This document shows positions 1 to 4,374 of a DNA stretch of 8,592 bases, one piece after another; positions within the stretch are counted from its first letter, which is position 1, and every line of letters starts with the position of its first letter. The DNA is from Pseudomonadota bacterium (GTDB lineage: Bacteria > Pseudomonadota > Alphaproteobacteria > Caulobacterales > Caulobacteraceae), in the NCBI GenBank assembly GCA_023436945.1, contig JAEZHG010000280.1:1-8592 (forward strand), read 5' to 3'. The notes below the pieces were generated by a model that did not search any database, had not been told where the DNA came from, and was given only the letters and a program-made list of their open reading frames with translations. A program made the position numbers and the translations under genes.

Positions 1-11
1 TTTCTGCGCTG

Positions 12-53
12 GGCGGGGCGGTTTTTACCTGTTGCCTGACGGCAAAGCCCGCC
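12..53. repeat. Nested inverted repeat at left edge
   Basis: The outer arms are GGCGGG at 12-17 and CCCGCC at 48-53. Inside lies a perfect small hairpin, TTGCC at 32-36 and GGCAA at 41-45, with a TGAC loop. A T5 run sits inside the outer arms and an A5 run directly follows them. The usual terminator arrangement, a stem followed at once by a T run, is not met cleanly on either strand. The structure is therefore reported as an inverted repeat, with a terminator for an unseen upstream gene only a possibility. Confidence 0.35.
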
Positions 54-223
54 AAAAAGCACTTTTATTTCCATGACTTATGCTTTTCTTGCGGTCCACA
101 GAGTGGGCAGCGGCCTAGTTTAATATGAGTCTAGCTGTACATCGTATTGTGGAAAATACGTTAAGTCCACCTATCGGCGCTCTGTGTGACAATTATGTCA
201 GCTTTCGAGCCATACTGTGCAAA

Positions 224-242
224 TAAACGCTAATTTAACCAT
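224..242 (+). promoter_or_regulatory. CtrA-like box 1 upstream of pilA
   Basis: TAAA-N7-TTAA at 224-238 matches seven of the eight specified bases of the CtrA consensus TTAA-N7-TTAA. It continues into CCAT, giving TTAACCAT at 235-242, an octamer form also associated with CtrA sites in Caulobacter. In C. crescentus pilA is directly activated by the cell-cycle regulator CtrA, so the site is biologically expected here. The match was found by eye and binding is inferred. AT-rich sequence can produce such a match by chance. Confidence 0.5.
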
Positions 243-265
243 ACTTCGGGCTTTCAATACGAAAC

Positions 266-280
266 TTTACTTGAACTTAA
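266..280 (+). promoter_or_regulatory. CtrA-like box 2 upstream of pilA
   Basis: TTTA-N7-TTAA, with half-sites at 266-269 and 277-280, matches seven of eight consensus bases. Its centre is 42 bp from the centre of box 1, close to four helical turns, so both boxes would face the same side of the DNA. The right half overlaps the position expected for a -35 element if TATAGG at 299-304 is the -10, which is the usual geometry of CtrA-activated promoters. Confidence 0.5.
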
Positions 281-304
281 GTCTTCGTAGGGCATGAGTA
301 TAGG
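276..304 (+). promoter_or_regulatory. Candidate pilA promoter
   Basis: A weak -35-like CTTAAG at 276-281 and a -10-like TATAGG at 299-304 are separated by 17 bp. The -35 is poor against TTGACA and overlaps CtrA-like box 2, which suggests a promoter that depends on an activator. Transcription would start near 310 and give a leader of about 75-80 bases. No sigma-54 type element (TGGC-N9-TGC) is visible. This assignment is an inference from spacing and context. Confidence 0.35.
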
Positions 305-387
305 GCACGTGTGGGTCAAGCGGGCGAAGCCTGAATGGCCTGGAGTAAAAGGTGCTTCAACTTCGCTCCAAACTAAGGGAATAAAAT

Positions 388-561
388 ATGCGTAATCTCG
401 TAAACCGTTTCATCAAAGACGAGTCGGGCGCTACCGCTATCGAGTACGGCCTGATCGCTGCTCTGATCGCAGTTGGCATCATTGCCGCTGTCGGCACCAT
501 CGGCACCAAGCTGACGAAGACCTTCACCAAGATCGGTTCGACTCTGCCGGATCAAGGCTAA
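388..561 (+). CDS. pilA: Flp/Tad major pilin prepilin PilA
   Basis: A 57-residue prepilin, the main subunit of the Flp pilus. The start is ATG at 388, with AAGGGA at 375-380 seven bases upstream as ribosome binding site. The leader of 14 residues (MRNLVNRFIKDESG) ends in Gly. It is followed by ATAIEYGLIAALIAVG, the Flp signature with Glu19 and Tyr20 at mature positions +5 and +6, and a hydrophobic helix to about residue 40. CpaA should cut between Gly14 and Ala15, leaving a 43-residue pilin. The mature C-terminal part (41-57) is hydrophilic with three lysines and no cysteine. Length and sequence are typical of Caulobacter-type PilA. It lies first in the locus with its own promoter region, is followed by a strong terminator, and is probably made in large excess over the assembly proteins. 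Identification is very secure. Confidence 0.97.
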   Translation: MRNLVNRFIKDESGATAIEYGLIAALIAVGIIAAVGTIGTKLTKTFTKIGSTLPDQG

Positions 562-583
562 GTTTATATAGCTGTTGATATGC

Positions 584-617
584 GGGGGCTGAGGGAAACC
601 TCGGCCCCTGTTTTTTT
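584..617 (+). terminator. Intrinsic terminator after pilA
   Basis: A ten-pair stem runs from GGGGCTGAGG (585-594) to CCTCGGCCCC (599-608), with one T-G wobble and a GAAA tetraloop at 595-598. Positions 584 and 609 can add a further G-T pair. It is followed by TG and then seven T (611-617). This is a textbook Rho-independent terminator 22 bases after the pilA stop codon. It should end most pilA transcripts, with any read-through feeding cpaA. Confidence 0.93.
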
Positions 618-646
618 GGGGTTTAAGTTATTCTTGGGGCGGCGGA

Positions 647-1162
647 ATGACATTTTTCTATATGATTTTTCTTTTTATTTTTCCGGCCTTGGTCATCATT
701 GCCGGTGTTCATGATTTGACGACAATGAAGATCCCAAACTGGATTTCTGTCGTTTTATTTGTTGCATTTTTCCCCATGGCATTGCTCGTCGGCTTGCCGT
801 TCAAGGACATTTTGCTGTCCCTGGGTCTGGCAAGTGGTGTATTGGTGCTCGGCTTTGTAATGTTCGCCCTACGCGTCATCGGGGGAGGTGATGCGAAACT
901 CTTGGCGGCGGCCAGCCTGTGGGTTGGTGTATCCAGTGTGTTGTATTTCTTTCTGTATGTCGCACTTGCCGGGGGAGCGATGAGCATTGTGTTGATTGCG
1001 TCGCGTCAGTGGTTCCCGTATCTGCCTATCGGTAGAATCCCGAATTGGGTCAGTCGTCTGATGGAACCCAAGGGAGACATACCTTATGGTGTAGCGATTG
1101 CGGTCGCCGCGGCACTTGTGTTTCCCAGTACAATTCTCGTGACGCGTGTATTAGCACTTTGA
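647..1162 (+). CDS. cpaA: Prepilin peptidase CpaA (A24 family)
   Basis: An inner-membrane aspartyl peptidase of 171 residues that removes the PilA leader. The two catalytic aspartates of the A24 family are visible: Asp23 in GVHDLTTMKIPNW and Asp82 in the GGGDAKLL motif (79-86). The protein is almost entirely hydrophobic helices, with a conserved DIPYGVAIA motif at 144-152. It lacks the N-terminal methyltransferase domain of PilD-type enzymes, which is normal for the short TadV/CpaA group. The start at 647 has GGGG at 636-639 seven bases upstream. Met6 (662) is a possible alternative. The gene lies 85 bp after pilA, beyond its terminator, so it depends on read-through or a weak promoter of its own. 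Its codon use and base composition are more AT-rich than in the neighbouring genes. Confidence 0.93.
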   Translation: MTFFYMIFLFIFPALVIIAGVHDLTTMKIPNWISVVLFVAFFPMALLVGLPFKDILLSLGLASGVLVLGFVMFALRVIGGGDAKLLAAASLWVGVSSVLYFFLYVALAGGAMSIVLIASRQWFPYLPIGRIPNWVSRLMEPKGDIPYGVAIAVAAALVFPSTILVTRVLAL

Positions 1163-1274
1163 GAAAAACGTTTTTATATTTAGGGTCGCGTTAAGGTCCC
1201 TGTGTTCTTTTTAGATACAAGCATTGGTGCCTCCCGGAATTAGGGGCGCACTGAGCTCTTGCCGGAGAGCATTG
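1163..1274 (+). promoter_or_regulatory. cpaA-cpaB gap with CtrA-like box
   Basis: This 112-bp gap is the only sizeable one between cpaA and tadB. It contains TTAG-N7-TTAA at 1180-1194, seven of eight bases of the CtrA consensus. About 17 bases downstream lies a weak -10-like TAGATA at 1212-1217. A perfect 12-bp palindrome of five A, CG and five T lies at 1164-1175, just after the cpaA stop codon. The gap may hold a separate promoter for the cpaB-tadB operon. This is inferred from sequence only. Confidence 0.4.
1264..1269 (+). promoter_or_regulatory. Ribosome binding site deciding cpaB start
   Basis: GGAGAG lies five bases before ATG at 1275. The open frame extends upstream to a TTG at 1224, but that start has no clear Shine-Dalgarno and would add 17 non-hydrophobic residues ahead of the membrane anchor. 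The site supports 1275 as the true start. Confidence 0.75.
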
Positions 1275-2258
1275 ATGAAGCCTGCAAAAATTGCCGTAAT
1301 CGGCGTCGCTGCGATTTCCGCCATTGGGCTGGCGCTGGTTGTTCGATCGATGGGTAACCCCTCAGGTCCTGAGGAGAAGGCTCAAGCGGTCGTTGAGGCT
1401 GCGCCTGTCGCCAAGGTCCTTGTCGCAGCAGTTGACCTTGAACCGGGCCGCCGTCTGGTCGCCTCGGACATGGTCTGGCGTGACTGGCCTCTGGCCGACG
1501 TGAACCCTGCCTTTATTACCGATGGTGCCACGCAACGCCCCGGCGTTCCGGCTGCGACCGAGGCTGCGCCTGCAGCTGACGCGACCGCGACCGAGGCTGA
1601 AACCGCTTCGGCCCGATTGCTGCAAAGCGTTGTGGCCCTGAGCACCCCGACCGCCGCAGAGACGCTCTCGGGCTCGGTTGTGCGTGAAACCATTCTGGCC
1701 GGCGAGCCTATTCAGGCCCGCAAGATCGTCCGCGCGGGCGACAGCGGCTTTATGGCGGCCTTCCTCGATCCGGGCATGCGCGCCATGTCCACTCCGGTCT
1801 CGGTCGAAAGCGCCGCGGGCGGCTTCATCCTTCCGGGCGACCGCGTCGATGTGGTTCTGACCCGTCAGGTCGAGGTACCCAATCCGGCCAATCCGGAAAC
1901 GACCGTCACCCGTAATGTTTCGGCCACGGTGATGCAGAACCTCAAGGTTCTGGCCATCGACCAAACCGTACAGGCCCCGACCGACGAATCCGCTGTTGTC
2001 GGCGCGACGGCAACCCTTGAAGTGAACAGCCGTGATGCCGAGACGCTGGCGCTGGCCCGCGCTGAAGGCACTCTGTCGCTGATCCTGCGCTCCTACGCCG
2101 ACTCTTCGGGTCCGCGCGGTGCCATTCCGGGTGCTGTACGTCGCGGTGAGGTGACCGCCCGTCGCACTGCCGTCGCCGCAGACGGTTCGATTGTAAATGG
2201 TCCTTCGGTACGCGTTTTCCGCGGTAATGCTGCTCCTGAGGTGGTGGTCCTGCCATGA
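1275..2258 (+). CDS. cpaB: Flp pilus assembly protein CpaB (RcpC-like)
   Basis: A periplasmic pilus assembly factor of 327 residues held by one N-terminal membrane helix (about 5-24). The SAF domain begins at VAKVLVAAVDLEPGRRLVASDM (46-66) and resumes at VVRETILAGEPIQARKIV (135-152). Between them lies an Ala/Thr/Glu-rich insertion at about 84-131 that looks unstructured. The RcpC/CpaB domain follows (about 160-275), with GFILPGDRVDVVLTR at 183-197. The C-terminus ends in a Val-rich strand, SVRVFRGNAAPEVVVLP. CpaB proteins are thought to link the inner-membrane machine to the CpaC secretin, and SAF domains are proposed to bind carbohydrate, possibly peptidoglycan. The start at 1275 rests on a GGAGAG site and a normal Met-Lys membrane anchor. 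The stop codon lies 11 bp before the preferred cpaC start, and the TGA overlaps an alternative cpaC ATG at 2255. Confidence 0.92.
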   Translation: MKPAKIAVIGVAAISAIGLALVVRSMGNPSGPEEKAQAVVEAAPVAKVLVAAVDLEPGRRLVASDMVWRDWPLADVNPAFITDGATQRPGVPAATEAAPAADATATEAETASARLLQSVVALSTPTAAETLSGSVVRETILAGEPIQARKIVRAGDSGFMAAFLDPGMRAMSTPVSVESAAGGFILPGDRVDVVLTRQVEVPNPANPETTVTRNVSATVMQNLKVLAIDQTVQAPTDESAVVGATATLEVNSRDAETLALARAEGTLSLILRSYADSSGPRGAIPGAVRRGEVTARRTAVAADGSIVNGPSVRVFRGNAAPEVVVLP

Positions 2259-2262
2259 GAGG
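2258..2262 (+). promoter_or_regulatory. Ribosome binding site deciding cpaC start
   Basis: AGAGG ends seven bases before ATG at 2270, an ideal distance. The in-frame ATG at 2255 overlaps the cpaB stop codon as ATGA but has only a distant GAGG (2238-2241). Starting at 2270 also gives a clean MKSLL signal peptide, so 2270 is preferred. Confidence 0.65.
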
Positions 2263-2269
2263 TTTCCAG

Positions 2270-3685
2270 ATGAAGTCCCTTCTGTCGCTGGCCGCTCTGG
2301 CTGCTGTTTCGGTAGGCATGGTGGCCACTCCGGCCGTCGCCTCGACAGCTGCCGCGTCCATGGCGTTCCAAGCCGGTTCCGATGTCCGGCACATCAACCT
2401 GCCGCGTGGTTCGTCCTTCGCTGTCAACCTTCCGGCCGATGTGCGTGACATCGTTGTGACCAACCCCGAAGTCGCCAATGCGATGCTGCACACCCAGCGC
2501 CGCATCACGGTCGTCGGCCTCGCGGCGGGTGAAACCGACGCTGTGTTCGTGGGCGCAAACGGTCGCGTTATCCTGACGCTGAAAGTTCGCGTCGATGCCG
2601 GTGTCGCCTCGCTGCAAAACAGCCTCGAACGCGCCCTGCCGGGTTCGTCGATCCGCGCTGAAGCCGTCAATGACAATATCATCCTGACCGGCACGGCCTC
2701 GAACCTCGGTGAAGTCGAACGTGCCGCCCAACTGGCCCGCGCTCACGCGTCAGACCCGTCGAAGGTGGTCAATATGATCGCTGTTTCGGGTTCCGACCAG
2801 GTGACCCTCAAGGTCCGCGTGGTCGAGGTGCAGCGCAATGTGATCAAGCAACTGGGCTTCAATGCTCAGGCCCTGATCAACGGCAATGGCCGTCATCCAC
2901 TAAACCTCTCGAACACCGTGAACTTCTCGGTAAACTCGGGTCTGCAAGGCGGCATTACCGGCTCTTGGCAGCGCCTGACCGATCCGGGCAGCGACCTGAC
3001 CTCGGGGCGTCTGGATCTCGGTGCCTTCGAGCGCGTCGGTCTGATCCGTACGCTGGCCGAACCGAACCTGACCTCGGTCAATGGTGAAGGTGCCAGCTTC
3101 CTCGCTGGTGGCGAATTCCCGGTCCCGACCAACCGCGACCGCGAAGGTCAGATCACCGTCGAGTACAAGCCCTACGGTGTCGGCCTGTCCTTCCGTCCCG
3201 TCGTCCTGTCGGAAGGTCGCATCAACCTTCAGGTGAAGGTCGAGGTTTCGGAACTGAGCCCCGGCTCGGGCCTGACCATCGGTGCGGGCACGGCCTCCTC
3301 GATCACCCTGCCGGGCCTGTCGGTCCGCCGCAGTGAGACCACGGTCGAAATCCCGTCGGGCGGTTCAATGATGATTGCAGGTCTGCTGCAAGAATCCACG
3401 CGTCAGTCCGTTGATGCCCTGCCGGGCATGACGAACCTGCCGGTTCTGGGGTCGCTGTTCCGCTCGCGTGACTATCTGACGGGTGAAACCGAACTGGTGG
3501 TCATCGTCGAGCCGTACATCGTCAATCCGACCAGCCCGTCGCGTATGCAAACTCCGGCGGATGGCCTGCGCTTCGCGACCGACGCCCAATCCATCTTCTT
3601 TGGCCAGCTTAACCAGGTTTACGGCTCGCCTTCTGCCAGCAGCGGCAGAGGCTGGAACGGCCCGGTTGGCTATGTGATCGAGTGA
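2270..3685 (+). CDS. cpaC: Flp pilus outer-membrane secretin CpaC (RcpA-like)
   Basis: This is the outer-membrane secretin through which the pilus leaves the cell, 471 residues from ATG 2270 (476 if ATG 2255 is used). A Sec signal peptide occupies about residues 1-25, ending near TPAVAS, with no lipobox Cys. A pilus-type N-terminal domain follows (about 35-106, HINLPRGSSFAVNLPADV), then a BON-like domain (about 108-173, with NDNIILTGTASNLGEVERA). The secretin core occupies about 175-420, including LIRTLAEPNLTSVNGEGASFLAGGEFPVP, split by position at 258-285. It ends with the family signature LPVLGSLFRSRDYLTGETEL (390-409) and VVIVEPYIVNP (410-420). About 50 residues after the core are less conserved and could contact CpaD, which is expected to help the secretin assemble. 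Domain content and length are usual for RcpA/CpaC. It is coupled to cpaB upstream and cpaD downstream. Confidence 0.95.
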   Translation: MKSLLSLAALAAVSVGMVATPAVASTAAASMAFQAGSDVRHINLPRGSSFAVNLPADVRDIVVTNPEVANAMLHTQRRITVVGLAAGETDAVFVGANGRVILTLKVRVDAGVASLQNSLERALPGSSIRAEAVNDNIILTGTASNLGEVERAAQLARAHASDPSKVVNMIAVSGSDQVTLKVRVVEVQRNVIKQLGFNAQALINGNGRHPLNLSNTVNFSVNSGLQGGITGSWQRLTDPGSDLTSGRLDLGAFERVGLIRTLAEPNLTSVNGEGASFLAGGEFPVPTNRDREGQITVEYKPYGVGLSFRPVVLSEGRINLQVKVEVSELSPGSGLTIGAGTASSITLPGLSVRRSETTVEIPSGGSMMIAGLLQESTRQSVDALPGMTNLPVLGSLFRSRDYLTGETELVVIVEPYIVNPTSPSRMQTPADGLRFATDAQSIFFGQLNQVYGSPSASSGRGWNGPVGYVIE

Positions 3686-3690
3686 CCGAC

Positions 3691-4371
3691 ATGAAGAACC
3701 GATCCCTTACTCTCGTTCTGCTGGCTGGCGCTTCTGTGGCGTTGGGTGCCTGTGTGGGCAGCGATGCGGGCCTGTATCGCGATGCAGGTCTGACCCCGAC
3801 CTCGCGCTACGCCCTTCGCGTAGAGCCGGACCTTGACCGTATCGCTCTTGCGGTGCGTGACGGTGACCTTTCGGTGAACCAGCGCAACGCTGTGGCCTCT
3901 CTGGCCGCGCGTTACAGAAACAGCGCCCAGGAAGGCCTCGTGATCGAGGTGCCGCAGGGCAATGATCCTGTGGCTCTTCGCTCGGCAGGTAACATCCGCG
4001 CCGCTCTGGAAGGTGCGGGTGTCGCTTCAAACCACATCAGCCTCGCCAGCTATTCGGCACCTGACAGCCGCGCTCCGGTTCTGGCCGGTTTCCGCACGGT
4101 GGTCGCCTCGGTGCCGCGTTGCGGTGCGGAATGGGGCAATCTTGCACGTACGGGCGAGAATACTGTGGCTTCGAATTTCGGCTGTGCGGTAAACGCCAAT
4201 CTGGCCGCCCAGATTGCAGACCCGCGCGACATCGTAGCACCGCGTGCCATGACGCCGCCTAACGCCCAGCGTCGTACCGTTGTCTTCGAAGCCTATCGCC
4301 AAGGTCAGGTGACCTCGGCCGCGCGCGAAGCCATGTTGGCGGATAGTGAAGTTTCTCAAGCCGTTAACTAA
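3691..4371 (+). CDS. cpaD: Pilus assembly lipoprotein CpaD
   Basis: A 226-residue lipoprotein of the Pilus_CpaD family, expected at the inner face of the outer membrane, where it helps CpaC assemble or stay in place. The lipoprotein signal is clear: MKNRSLTLVLLAGASVALGA then Cys21, with LGA-C as lipobox. The family core near the C-terminus is well preserved: Cys144, Trp148, Asn150, NFGCAVNANLAAQIADPRDI at 162-181, and the basic tail RRTVVFEAYRQGQ. Cys144 and Cys165 could form a disulfide. The frame is also open from a GTG at 3682 overlapping the cpaC TGA, but ATG 3691 gives the normal lipoprotein N-terminus. No strong Shine-Dalgarno precedes it, so translation is probably coupled to cpaC, whose stop is five bases upstream. 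CpaD is found mainly in alphaproteobacterial Tad loci, where it takes the place of other lipoproteins. Confidence 0.93.
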   Translation: MKNRSLTLVLLAGASVALGACVGSDAGLYRDAGLTPTSRYALRVEPDLDRIALAVRDGDLSVNQRNAVASLAARYRNSAQEGLVIEVPQGNDPVALRSAGNIRAALEGAGVASNHISLASYSAPDSRAPVLAGFRTVVASVPRCGAEWGNLARTGENTVASNFGCAVNANLAAQIADPRDIVAPRAMTPPNAQRRTVVFEAYRQGQVTSAAREAMLADSEVSQAVN

Positions 4372-4374
4372 GAC

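Larger units (their letters stand above)
1..387. other. Non-coding region upstream of pilA
   Basis: This 387-bp stretch has no open frame with a credible start, ribosome binding site or recognisable product on either strand. The left edge (about 12-53) is GC-rich with nested inverted repeats and may be the tail of an upstream transcription unit. The sequence then becomes AT-rich from about 60 to 300, as expected for an upstream regulatory region. Its right third holds the CtrA-like boxes and candidate promoter listed separately, followed by a leader of roughly 75 bases before the pilA start codon. A GAGTC at 127-131 fits the GANTC sequence methylated by CcrM in Caulobacterales, but it lies far from the candidate promoter and may be chance. 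Confidence 0.7.

Noticed and set aside
1..387. Sigma-54 promoter for pilA
   Set aside because: No TGGCAC-N5-TTGC-like pair with correct spacing was found on the + strand.
1182..1217. Possible terminator after cpaA, AGGG/CCCT followed by a T-rich stretch
   Set aside because: The stem has only four pairs with internal mismatches, and the T run starts several bases later, so it is too weak to call.
1224..1274. Extension of cpaB to a TTG start
   Set aside because: No Shine-Dalgarno precedes it, and the extra residues would sit ahead of a membrane anchor that begins naturally at ATG 1275 behind GGAGAG.
1942..2746. Two overlapping minus-strand frames of 217 and 250 codons
   Set aside because: Both are antisense to cpaB and cpaC, overlap each other in different frames, and lack motifs.
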